Part shown: in pieces, positions 45,030 to 56,800 of the stretch | Position numbering within the stretch: position 1 is the stretch's first letter | How the letters are laid out: every line of letters starts with the position of its first letter | From: Cladobotryum mycophilum | Lineage: Eukaryota > Ascomycota > Sordariomycetes > Hypocreales > Hypocreaceae | Assembly (NCBI GenBank): GCA_036429605.1 | Contig: JAVFKD010000004.1 | Location: 682,001-746,000, forward strand | Length of the DNA: 64,000 nt | Direction: 5' to 3' | Notes under the pieces: generated by a model | The model's input: the letters and a program-made list of their open reading frames with translations, nothing else | Database searches by the model: none | What the model was told of the DNA's origin: nothing | Program-made: the position numbers and the translations under genes

Positions 45030-46302
45030 ATGGCCAAACGGAATATTATAGTAATAGGCGCTACGGGCAAACAAGGACGAGCTTTTATTCATGCCCTCCT
45101 CAGTCCATCAAGCGATGGTGATACAAACAACGAAGCCTACCATGTCTGGGCCATAACACGACAACCTTTTAGTCCGTCTGCCGCCGGGATTTTAGAAGCT
45201 GAGAAAGACCATGAGAAGAACATCACCATCGTCGGGGGAGATGTCAATGATGCAGGGCGGATGAAGGAGATATTTACACAAGTTTCTACCGCAGATGGCG
45301 CCATATTTGGCGTGTTTGTCGTCCTGGCATACCCAGGCCTCGGAAACAAAAGTGATGAGGAGATAAAACAAGGCAAGGTGATTTATCCCACACAATGGGT
45401 TCGAACTATATATTATCTAACTGTTGATGCTGTATAGATGCTCGCAGATTTGGCTTTTGAATTCAAAGTTGAGGCTTTCGTCTACTCTAGCGCAATTCAG
45501 CCTGGTCCAGACCAAGACGACGTCCACGATGCCTCTCACAAAGCAAAGAGAGAGATTGAATTGTACGGCAAACAGCTCGGTGATAAGGGCTTGAATTGGA
45601 TGTAGGTTTTGTTATCCGGAGGAAGAATCATGGTCACAACGGCTCACAGGAACAGAATTGTACGGCCCGGTTTCTTCATGGAAAATTTTGATGGCTTCGT
45701 GGGATCACTGGCAGTTTCCATGCTTTCCAACGGTCTAAGAAAGGAGACAAATATTGCTCTCGTGGTATGTATTACCCCCACTCCTCTTTCTTTAACTAGA
45801 GCATTGGGTTCTGACCAAATCTTACTTTAGGCCACAGAGGATATTGGCAAAGTTTCTGCGGGTGTCTTTCAGGTTCGTTCATAGATAAAAATCGGCCTAC
45901 AGTCTAGGTATTGTACTAATACTAAGAATAACCAGAATCACAAGCGATACCTCCACAAGACGCTATCCATCACGGGCGGATGCTTAACAATGAACGAGAT
46001 CACAGCAGCGTACAAGGACGCTACAGGAAAACAGATGCCATCTACCCCATCGTTTTTTTCGAATCTTCTTCTCAGATTTAGTACTGGGGCACAGCATGTG
46101 TAAGTTGAGTCCCCACAGCAAAGAGCTGCACACTTGCTAAGAGATGATTTCCAGAGTCAAAGAAATAGAGAGAAACCACGACGTACGAGCGAATGGAGAA
46201 TACCCCGAGTTTGATTCTGAAGTGGAACTAGCCAAATCAGCCTGCGAGCTGCAGGATTATCGCACTTGGATTACGAGACGGACACAGAAGGGTGCTGAAT
46301 AG
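45030..46302 (+). CDS. NmrA-like NAD(P)-binding protein
   Basis: Six exons (45030..45377, 45438..45601, 45656..45764, 45831..45872, 45936..46099, 46155..46302) join in frame to 324 residues. The N-terminal motif is VIGATGKQGR, the GxxGxxG dinucleotide-binding loop, followed by ITRQPFSPSA. Further family features are IVGGDVNDAGRM, VEAFVYSSAIQP, and IVRPGFFMENF. NmrA-like proteins are atypical short-chain dehydrogenases that bind NAD(P) but often lack the catalytic Tyr-Lys pair; they can act as redox sensors that control transcription factors, or as reductases. The start was set at the Met just before KRNIIVIG. Five introns of 51-67 nt in 1.3 kb is a high intron density for this window. Confidence 0.9.
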
Positions 46303-47984
46303 AACAAGAGACACAGGCGCAGAGACAAGGAGATGGATTTTCAGACAAGATACTGGGCAGAAGCAGTCGTAACACATCTTCTAAAGATATATTGAAATCC
46401 TATTCTAGATGGTATTCTCATCTCGACTTCAAACATGGTTAGATCTTCGAAGCTATAAGATTTCTCCTGGGACTATTTTGATACTGCACCTATGCGACGG
46501 AGAGGGTATTAAGATTGAAGATTGTGATATAATGTTTCATAGCTTGTGTATGATATCTAGGTACTCTTCCAGGACCTACAAATCTATGGAATACTAGCAT
46601 CTATCAAATCCTAGAATTCTATATCAACTTAGAGAGAGTACACTTCGTTATTTCAAAGAGACGAGAAGATGAATACTTTTCAAAAAGAATAGACTACTAT
46701 AATCTTGATCAGAGGGCGGTAATGTCTCATCCAGATGGTCGGGATGGTGATAAGGCTCCTACCAGAGCATCTGAATAAACCATCGCCAGGTCTGAATAAA
46801 GCTTCTTTAGAAACCTTTGGAGCAAGACTAGGCTAAACTTGAGGATATACCTCAACTAAATACTGTCAAAGCCCAAGCAGATATCGACGATATGATTGAT
46901 GCTAAGCGGGTAGGATACATATTGATTTGTTTACTGCTGGTCGGCTTCCTGCAGAGCCTCACCGCTAATAGCAAACATAGAATTGTTTCTACGACTTACC
47001 AGGCCAGGTACTTTACTTTCTTTTCTTTTCTTTCTCGTCAATAATTTCAGATGCAGTATCTTTTATCGTTTCGTTTTATCGTTACCTCCCCCTCGTCCTT
47101 CCCTAAGGGTATAGATCTAGCGGTAGTCACCCCTGAACCTGCCCTCTTAGTGATGAGCACGTGTTCCCCAGGGCCTTGACACCTTTCTATTTCACTGAAG
47201 CTCAGTCTATTAGCTCTTGTGATGCACTGAGTTACCTACTTTCCTCTTATATCTCCTTCCCAGTCACTGCTCGCAAAGTGGTTGCCTGTGCAACAGAAGT
47301 TGTGGCCCCATCAGGCATTGAGCCCCAGCTGCAAGAAGTATTTCAACCCTCCTCCTCTTCATCTCCCCCCACAACAACACCGACAGAGCAATCTTCCAAG
47401 CCCTGTTGGTGTTCCCGGAGCATCATTTTCTTTCTCTAATCTCTTTTTCTTTAGGGACGAAATACCTTCGTCGTTGACTTTCTGAATCGTCTTGTTTCTG
47501 TTCGTTGCGAATCTAACACGTCTTGCCCTTTTGCAGGTGAGTTTTTTTTCTATTTTCATTTCTCTCTGCATCATTCCCTCATCTACGAGTTGCCTGGGAG
47601 ACGCGTCATAGTTCTCACCTTGCTTTCACCTTCCTCCATTTCCCTCTTCATCATCTTGACTTGGCGCGCGTCCTCTTCTCTTCTCCAAACGCAGACTCTT
47701 CATCCCACCCTTCACTATTTTGTCTCTCTTCCATCACCAGTTCTTGGGAGCCATTGGATCTTCTACCTCTAGAGTCATTGATAGCTTCTCCCCAGCTGCT
47801 GGTGACCGGGAGTCTGCTGTTTCTCCAAGCTCCTCGACTCATCATCGCTCCTTTATTATCCATTTGCCTTCGTCTGTTTGTCACTTCCTTCATCTGGCGC
47901 CATTTCTCTTCGCTACCCCCTTACCTGATTGGAGTTGAGAACTGACAAGGTGCTTCCATTCCAGAACACGATCACAACAACATC
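46303..47984. other. Intergenic: possible relic, then CT-rich promoter
   Basis: The left half (46303-47030) is AT-rich. Near 46825-47040 an open plus-strand stretch reads KLEDIPQLNTVKAQADID and then a hydrophobic YILICLLLVGFL, but it is bounded by stops and I cannot assign it. The right half (47040-47980) is very C/T-rich, as expected for the promoter and leader of a strongly expressed RNA-helicase gene, and may hold a leader intron. Confidence 0.4.
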
Positions 47985-50002
47985 ATGGAGCAGCCTCAAA
48001 CAATGCCAGAGGACGTCGCCCCTGTCCCGGCAGGTGACCCTTCCATCCCAGGTTGGGTAGAGCGCCAAGCCGTAGACTATACTGCAATGTCCAGCGGTGT
48101 CACGACCCAGACATGGGATGGCAATGCCAAAGTGTACCAATGGACGGATGAGTATGGTGATGTCGGACCGAAGTTTCCAGAATTGGAGTTGGAATTGTTT
48201 GGCGAACCGAGTACTCGTCATGAGCGAACTGGCCTCGATTTTTCGAAGTAGGTTTCGATCTTGATCTTCCCTCACATCTCACTAATCAGCTTGCAGAATC
48301 GACAAAATTGAGGTTTTCCAAGAAGGCCCGGTGAAGACAGACCCTGTCCCATCCTTCAAGGATGCAGGTCTTCATTCCGTAATGCTTGAAAACGTCGAGC
48401 TCTCTGGCTATGAGAATCCAACCCCCATTCAGAAGTACACAATCCCGGCTATCTTGCAGGGACACGACGTCATCGGTGTTGCCCAGACCGGTAAGTTACT
48501 TTGTCGATGCCTCAGCGAATCAATCTAATCTCTCACAAAGGGTCCGGAAAGACTGCCGCCTATTTTATTCCGATTCTAAGCAGACTCATGGGAAAGGCAA
48601 AGAAATTGGCTGCCGCTCGTCCGAACCCCGCTGCCTTCCAAGAAGGACGGGATGAGGTGACCGCTGAGCCATTGGTCCTCATTGTTGTCCCTACACGTGA
48701 GCTTGCGGTCCAAATCTTCAACGAAGCCCGCAAACTGTGCTATCGAACAATGCTCCGCCCATGTGTCGTATACGGAGGAGTTCCTCTTCGAGAGCAGACC
48801 AGTCTGCTCAACAAGGGTTGTGACATCTTGGTGGGAACACCAGGCCGCCTTGTTGATTTCATCGGTCGACCTCGCGTTCTGACCCTGCGGCGATTGAAGT
48901 ATCTCATCATAGACGAAGCAGATGAGATGTTGGACGCCGGCTGGGAAGACGACCTCAGACAGATCCTATCCGGTGGAGGTAATATTTTTTCCAGCCCACA
49001 TTGATTGCGATACGCTGACATGTATAATCCAGAGCAAGATGAAGGAAATGTCAAGTATGGCCTGTTCTCAGCTACGTTCCCCAAGGCTGCCAGAGACCTT
49101 GCAAAAGAGTACTTGGCAGCCTCACACGTTCGTTTCCGCGTTGGCCGAGCGGGCAGCACGACTGAGAACATCAAACAAATCGTGGTTGAGGCAACCCGCG
49201 AATCCAAGAATGCAACTCTCCTCACCTTGCTTGATGAAATGCCCGGTGTTCGCACAATAATCTTTGTCAATAGCCGTCAAGCGGCTGATTCTCTCGATGA
49301 CTTCTTGTACAACATGAAGCTGCCTGTCACTTCCATCCATAGCGACAGAACTCAATCGGAGCGCGAGGCTGCGATGCGAGCGTTCCGTTCTGGCAACGCC
49401 CCTATCTTGGTGGCGACGGGAGTGACAGCTCGGGGTATTGATGTCCGCAACGTCATGCATGTAATCAATTATGACTTGCCATCAATGGACCACGGTGGCA
49501 TTGAGGAGTATACTCACAGGATTGGTATGGATCTAAATCCCCATATGACAGCAATTGAAACTAACAGAGATGACTAGGACGCACTGGTCGGATCGGTCAT
49601 CGTGGTGTCGCCACCTCGCTCTTTACGGAGCGTGATGAAGCTATCGCGAGCGTTTTGACTCGAACGCTGCTTGAGACTAACCAGATAATCCCTGAATTCC
49701 TACAGGTATACATCCCTGAAGGTGGCATCGAGGGTGGAAAAGTCAAGTTCGAGACCGAGTCGGATTTTGACCCTAATGATCTCCCTGCCACTGGCGGTGA
49801 TGGTGGTTGGGGCGGAGATGGTGACGAGGCTGAGTCTGGAAATGCTTGGGGTGGTGACGGTGAGGATGCTACTGCTGGTAGTGATGCTGGTGGTGGTTGG
49901 GGGGTGAGACTGGCGATACTGCCGGGAGTGATAACGCATGGAGTGGTAAGCCCGCTGATCCTGGTGCATGGTGAAGGCCATATTGAGAGGCGTGGCGTAT
50001 GA
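47985..50002 (+). CDS. DEAD-box RNA helicase, Ded1/Vasa type (3' end off frame)
   Basis: ATP-dependent RNA helicase of the DDX3/Ded1-Vasa group, likely acting in translation start or RNP remodelling. Exons are 47985..48247, 48297..48490, 48541..48978, 49033..49524 and 49578..50002. Motifs in order: Q motif GYENPTPIQ, Walker A AQTGSGKT (split by an intron), PTRELA, DEAD in LIIDEADEML, SAT in LFSATFP, RGIDV and HRIGRTGR. A Gly/Trp/Asp-rich tail follows (GGDGGWGGDG). As written, the tail after GGGWG becomes hydrophobic (RLAILPGVITHG) and ends at 50002, 603 residues in all. One more base in the G6 at 49899..49904 would continue the Gly/Trp/Asp-rich character and stop at 49974 after a GAW end; I believe that is the true tail. 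GGGGTGAG could also be read as a splice donor. Confidence 0.9.
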
Positions 50003-50516
50003 TTTGAATGATCTTCACAAGATGTTGGGGCTTTTGGCCTTGTAATATGGTGGTGAGCAGAGAGGTTTGGGTTTGCGATTCTTTCGACCCTTGACTATGG
50101 TAGCTAGGTTGTTATCTTGAATTGAGGATAATCTATCTAAACTCTTGGTGTTTATGTGCGTAGATGTGACTGGCTTGTTGATATTACAGTTGTGAAGGCT
50201 TGATTGAGTTGAGATGTGAATGCAATAACGGACAGGTCATGAAGATCTGGATGGTAGCCTTTGTTATCCGTCCATGATCGAGTAGTTATGATTGTTTTTA
50301 TTAATATTTGAATTCAAGTGCGAAGCAGCTTCATAGTTGATTGTCTTTTGTATTCGTTAGCTTATTAACAGTCCTGATATCCCTTTTCTACATCTATGAT
50401 GTGATATTATTATTTATTAGCTACATACGTACGTATTCATTATATCAAAATTCATCATTATTCCTATCCTCACAACCATATATACCCAGTTCAAATACCC
50501 CCTCTTAATCGTGATT
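50003..50516. other. Convergent 3' intergenic region
   Basis: AT-rich sequence between the 3' ends of the helicase and aldehyde dehydrogenase genes, with ATTATTATTTATTAG near 50405-50420. No gene seen. Confidence 0.5.
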
Positions 50517-52454
50517 TTACATATTCTTCAATATCTTGGTCACGCCCGAGACTTTGGTCAGGGCCGCTCCGTAGCCAATCTCGACGACGCCCTGGGTAAA
50601 CCGCCAGCTGCGATCCTGGTCGTTGACGGGGTACTGCACGGGAGGGGGATGGCGGTGCGGATGCCGAGCCAGCCGAAGCGGTCCTCGCAGACGGCTTTGA
50701 GGTTGCATAGACCGCGGAGACCTTCCTCGCCTGCGAAGCGGCCGTAGCCTGAGCCGGCGACGCCGCCAAAGGGGAGCTGGACGGCGTAGTAGGCTGCGAA
50801 GTCGTTGACGGCGACCATGCCTGCTTTGAGGCCGTGGACGATGGGGTACATGGCGGGGTCTCGCTCTGAGCCGTGGACGGAGGCGCCGAGGCCGAAGTTG
50901 GGGGCGTTGGCGATGGCGAGCATGTCCTGTGCGGAGGAGGACTTGGCGCGGAGGATGGTGAGGACGGGGGCGAAGCATTCGTGCTGGGCGATGCGCATGG
51001 CGGGGGTTACGTCGACGAGGAGAGTGGGCCGAAAGTAGTGTCCCAGGGGGTATTCTGGGTGGGAATAGCGTTTGCCACCGGCGAGGAGGCGGGCACCCTG
51101 GGATACGGCTTCGGCGATGAGCTGCTCGAGGCGGGAGAAGGAGGCGTCAGAGATCATGGCGCCTACGTCTGCGTTGGGGCCGAGACGGAGGGCCTTGACA
51201 CGGGGTTCAAGGAGTTGGATGAGGCGATCGTATACGGGACCGGAGGAGATGACTCGTTCGATACCGATACAATTTTGACCGGCGGCTTGGAATGTCCCCC
51301 TGAGGATAACGTCGACGATACGGGTAAGATCATTGCGAGCGGATTCGAGGACGATGAAGGGATCTTTTCCTCCTAGTTCGGCGACGACGGGGGTAAGACT
51401 CTTTGCTGCGCTCTCGGCGACGTGGTGGGCGACGGTTTGGGAGCCGATAAAGGTGATGTGGCTGATGCCAGGATGGGACGTCAAGTGCCCGGCTGTTTGA
51501 GGCCAGCAGACGACAGTCTGGAGAAGTTGGGGGTCATGTCCGTGAGCGAGGAGAGCGCCGCGGGCGATGTTGAGGAAGTATGCGCTTGACCAGGCGGTTT
51601 GCTCCGAGACCTTGACGAGGATGGCGTTGCCGGTGAAGAGTGCGCTGATGATGGGTCCTATCATGTTGTGGAAGGGGTAGTTCCAACTAACGAGAGCGGC
51701 AACCACGCCAAGAGGCTCGTAGTAGACCGTGTTGCGCTTGTAGGACATGAGAAGATTGGTCGGTCGGCGAGAGGGCCGAAGAGCCTTTTCGCCATGCGCG
51801 AGCGTCCATTGGATCTTCTCAACCGTAACGAGAATCTCTCCCAGCTGGGCGTCGACCATGGTCTTGCCGCTATCCAACCCCGCGACCCTGCAAATCTGCT
51901 CCGCATTGTCCATAACATACTTCATCAGCGACCGCAGAACCGCCTTTCTCTGGTCAAACGTCGTCTTGGCCCATGTCCTCTGCGCCTCCGCCGCAACAGC
52001 AACGGCACCATCGATTCCATCCTCCGTAGTCGGTTGTACCTGGCCGAGGAACTGGCCCGTGGCGGGGGCGTAGCATTGGATCGCGGAGCTGCCGGGGACT
52101 TTGATGCTAGCCGGGCGCTCGACGGTGGTGTGTTTCTCGGGGTATCTCGGTGGCGGGACGATGTATGCTCTGGGGCGGGAGGCGGCCGAGGAGATGGCCA
52201 GGGAGCTTGCGGTTCGGATTATGAGGGCGCAAATGACGGCGGCGATGAGGGCGAAGACGGCTTGGAAGCTTTGGGGTCTGGAGGAGCGAGACGATGTCGG
52301 TTAGCAGGTTGCATTTGCATAGTAGAAGCAAATGTGCCTATAGAACAGCAGAGGAAAATACATACGGAACGTCGAATCGGGTAGCAAAGCCTTCAGTCCA
52401 GTCGCGATATCGCAACAAAAGCCACTGCACAGAGCGCTGTATAAAGTCCTCCAT
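50517..52454 (-). CDS. Aldehyde dehydrogenase, Msc7 type, membrane-anchored (3' end off frame)
   Basis: NAD(P)-dependent aldehyde dehydrogenase resembling yeast Msc7. Exons 52366..52454 and a second from 52277 leftwards. Residues about 33-58 form a membrane anchor (FQAVFALIAAVICALII). Catalytic features are WNYPFHN, the general-base Glu in VAELGGKD, and the nucleophile Cys in AAGQNCIG. VQLPFGGVAGSGYGRF is the family's C-terminal bridging region. Read literally the frame ends at 50558 with a low-complexity tail (602 residues). One added base in the G5 at 50644..50648 (plus strand) switches to a frame reading PPVQYPV and ending ILKNM at 50517, about 616 residues, matching the expected end of the family. 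The span given uses the restored stop. Third-position GC is very high here compared with neighbours, creating long antisense open frames. Confidence 0.88.
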
Positions 52455-53843
52455 CTTTTTTTTGCTTTGGGGGTGGGGGACGCTTCACGGCCCAAAGTTG
52501 AGACGACGTATGCGTAGGGATTGAGCTTCAATTGCGTGCTCTATAGTGAATTGACTGTATTTATTCGGCAGGTAATTGACGTTGTACAATAAAACTGCTT
52601 TACTCTGCTCTTGAGAGTCAGAGTTGCCAAGTGTTGGCTTGTACAGGCGCACGCACGAGTGACAGTGACAGTGCCGTTGTCAGGGGATGGACAGACGGAT
52701 GAATCGTCAGAGGTCGTCCAGAAATTTAGAAGCTCATGTGGGGCCGCAAGTCTTATTAGTGGCAGGAGGAACCATCGTAGCTTCAATTAGACAGAAACAA
52801 TCATCAAAGACTCGTTCAAACTACCAAGACAGCTAAATCTATCAAGCAAAACAACATTAAACACATAACAGCCTTCGTAAGATCAAGAAAATATTCATTC
52901 TTCATATGCAATATGTAATACTGTCCACACATCAACCCTCAACCCTTTCCCAGTAAAGCTTTTACTGCAAGTACTCCAATGTACACAACGGACATAGATT
53001 ACCTAGTCGGTAAGATCCAGGCCACGACTCTTTACTTCATTCTCACCAGCCCAACGCCAATCCATTTGACTCGAAATCCATCCCTTTCATGTTCTTCTGT
53101 GTTCATCATTCCATCCCCTAAAACCTTCTCCAACTTCAAATTCTCCCCTCCCCTCCCTCCCTCTCTCCCTCCTCTAGTCCCATAAAAAAGCGGCTCACGT
53201 CACCAAGGAAAAGGAGACAAGGAAAAGGCCAAAATAAAATGCTACTTCAGACTGAACGGGTTGCGTTGCTTCTGAGCTCTCTAAGATGCAAGAAAGAACA
53301 ACAAATTTGTATCTCCAGTTCAAACACAAAAACACAAAAAGGAAAAAGACATACAAGTCCCACTATTCCCCGTATCCCTTTAAAACGCCTTGCATAGACA
53401 TGGAGTCCCCAAGAGAACTCTGACAATCAAAAAAAAAACACAAGTCAACCCCTGGATTTTCTCCTTCTTTCTCTTTCCTACCATGACCTCCAAGTCATGG
53501 GTTTTTGTATATATGTGTGTGTGTATGTGTATCCATGCGTATACACATTGTCGTGTTGGTGGTAGTGATGGTGGTGGTGGTAGATAGCGCAGCGTTTCAA
53601 CGCGCACTGTTGTTTGTATGTGGATTTCATTAACAAGGCGGTAGGCGGCAGCAACTCGTAGATCGCTCATGCAAATCGTCAAAAGCATGAAGGACCCGAT
53701 GCAGATAGAGGGATATCAAAAACTTTGCAGCGGGGATAAAGAGAAGAAAAAAAAGAAAAAAACACTAAAAATTGGGAGAAGCAGAATAGAAAAGTCCGCG
53801 GATAAATATACAACGAAGGTATACGTGGCAGCCATTATGGCCT
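52455..53843. other. Intergenic, nothing recognised
   Basis: About 1.4 kb: promoter of the aldehyde dehydrogenase gene and 3' region of the flippase gene. It has C/T-rich tracts near 53140-53180 and TG-rich sequence near 53505-53580. No gene is supported. Confidence 0.5.
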
Positions 53844-56800
53844 CTAGATATTGGCGCTCTTCGTCAACGACAGCCCTCGGAGTCTCGACTTGAACCGGCT
53901 GACGTTCTGGGTCTGACTGGATTCAATCCGAGACAGTCTGGCGGCAGATGTAAAGTCGTTGCTGGCTTCGTAACTGTATCGTATACGGTCCATCGACGCC
54001 CGCATGCGATCATAAGATGGCCTGCATCGGTCCATGGAAGGTCTGGCTGGCACCTCGAGTGAGAAGCGGTTGGCGGTATAGTTAGTACTATCGCTACCGT
54101 TCTGACTGTGGTGGTTGCGAGTGTTAGTTCGCGTAACCGTGGATGGGGGATAGATGGGACGCAGGTCTTCATCAACGCTGGCGTACTGATTATGCTTGCT
54201 CTTCCTCGAGCTGTTGGACGACTTGGACTTTTGGCTCTTCTCATCGCTTCCGGACCCGTGCCCAGAGTCAGAGTCGTTTTTCAAGTGAGCAAAACGGCCC
54301 ATTCTTTCCTGCTCTCGAATAATATCCACGTCGTAGGGGAAGAAGACTTTCTGGAGGGACTTGATGGCGAAACGCGGGAACAAGCAAATAACGGGGACGA
54401 TAAAGAAGATGGCCCAGAAAGATGCTTCACCGTAAATTTGTTGCGCCGCCTTGTAGAAAGCATCGGACGAAATGAAGGACGTGTAGACACCAGTCCAGAA
54501 GAAAATGAAAACATCACTGATGACCACAATGAGCAGCATGAGCCAGTCCCATCGGTACGTGTTGATCAAGATGTAACCGTTAATGGTAAGAACGGCAGGG
54601 TGAGCAACGTAAGCACCGAAGCGATATCGATCTTCAATGTTCATACCAGACATGGTGACGGAGTGGACTCTGCTGAACAAGAGGTATGGGATAAAGAATA
54701 CCATGACTGATTGATATATACCATCAAGCATGTAAAGCCTGGCTCAAGTTAGTAAACAAGGTTGTGTTATTTCACATTAAGCGACAACTTACCAGAATTT
54801 GCGTTGTGTCCATTCCAAACGCTCAATTCCACGTCGATACAGTTGAGGCACCGCCAAAGAAACCTTGTCTGAAACGTCCTGATCAAGAACTCCCATAATT
54901 GCGACAGGCACCGAAGTGAAGAACAGATTGAACATGAGAATGTAGGTGTAATCGAAGAAGTAGGTAATGTCAAAGTTGCAGTAAATCTGGAACCAGAAGA
55001 TAGCAAAAGTCCACACCATGTTCTTGTAGAAGAAGTTGCTGATACTCTCCGCCAGACGACGATAGGACCATCGGCCGTGAACGAGAACAAGTCGCTGCAA
55101 GAACCGGAACTGTGCAATAGCATAATCGGAAGACATGGCAGCTTGACGACCTTCAACACCAGCAATGCCAACACCGACGTCGGCTTCCTGAATCATGGCG
55201 ACATCGTTGGCTCCATCACCAATAGACAGAGTCATGACGTCCAGGCCATTCTTGACCATGGATACGACTGCAGCCTTTTGAGCGGGACTGACACGGCAAC
55301 AGAGGACAGATCGGCATTGTTTGCAGAGAATCAGGAACTTTTGCTTGAGGCGATCGCTGAGAACCCATCGGAGAGTAAATCCGTCGATAACCAGGCCATG
55401 AGTGGGAGCAGGAGGCTCGTGGTTCTTTCTAGCCTTGGCGAGATCTTCATCGCTACCGGTAAGACCAAACGCACCCAAGTATTGATCAACGAGTTTCTCT
55501 GCCAGATCAACAAAGCCATCCTCATCGTTGGGATCGGGCATCGCATCCTCTTCCACCTTGAGATGAATCAATTCCATGTCGTTGTTCAGCAGGTTGCAGG
55601 AGAAACCAATGTTGATAGCAGTCTCAACCTTATCACCAGTAAGAACCCAAAGCTTGATACCAGCCTCACCGAGCAGACCAATAGTGTCAGGAACACCATC
55701 TTGCAGTCGATCTTCGATAGCAGTACCACCAATGAGAAACAGTTCTTGCTCAATCAGTTCAGCAACAGCCTCGAGTTTTTCTTCACGATCCTCAAGGGCT
55801 GAGGCTGCAACATCATGTTCCTTCTTCCAAGCTCGGTATTCCTGCTCAGTCAATTCGCGTTGGGCAATGCACAGTGTTCGAAGACCTTCGCGGGCAAACA
55901 TTTCCAGGTGCTCAGCCGTAGTGCGCCTAAGCTCCTTCTGCTCACCCTTCTTAAGTCGCGCATAAATAACCGAGTCGGCACCTTTGCAGTAAAGAACAAT
56001 GCGACCATCGGGCATGCGGACAATCGAGCTCATTCGCTTTCTGGTGGAGTTGAACTCGATGGTGTTCAGAATCGGGTAGTGTCGGTCTTCGCCCATAACA
56101 TTGACGTTGATACCATCTCCAGAGTTACCAAGAACGGTGAAACCCATATCACGAGCTGTAGCAACAAGTGCCTCTTCATCAGGTGACTGCGCCTTGAATT
56201 CCATGACAGGAGGGTCTCCGGGAGATCTCTCTGCGATAACCGTGTGACAAAGGGCCAATGCGAGCATGAACGTTTCATTGGCCTCCTTCTGTTCAGGGCC
56301 AGCACCACCTGCCAAATCGGAGACAAAGTCGGGAGCAATAAAGGTCATGGCATCATCGTGGAGGTAAGGGTTATCGTGTAGTCGTCGCAAATCTTGAAGG
56401 GCCTGAAGCTTGGCCTCGGCAATTTCAGCACGAATCTTCTCACCCTCCTTTTCCACATCAACACCGAGTCGCTTCTGCATTCCAGCTTGTGCTTCTGTGT
56501 AAGCTTCGCCATATGGTTGTCCGTTGATGGTTGCCTTCTTGAATTCCATGACATTTTGTGTGAGTGTTCCGGTCTTGTCGGAGAAAATATACTCAATTTG
56601 TCCAACATCATCGGAGATATTCCAAGACTTGGGAATACAAGGTTGGTCAATCTTTTCGTAATACATGTCGACGTCGCTGAAGATGAAGATAGCCTGAAGC
56701 GTTCTGACAATTTCCAGAGTAATGTAGAGAGAGATGGGAACCAAATTCTGAAAGACGATGATGGCCGCCCAAAAGGTGATGAAACCACTCATAGGAGCGC

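Noticed and set aside
51747..52073. Bidirectional coding possibility in the aldehyde dehydrogenase
   Set aside because: Only the minus strand keeps motifs, membrane anchor and intron signals.
50873..52384. Plus-strand frames of 167 and 261 codons opposite the aldehyde dehydrogenase
   Set aside because: They arise from the very GC-rich third positions of the real gene; their Gly/Asp/Glu-rich translations carry no family features.
54108..55802. Plus-strand frames of 200 and 241 codons opposite the flippase
   Set aside because: The minus strand has all diagnostic P4-ATPase motifs through this interval.
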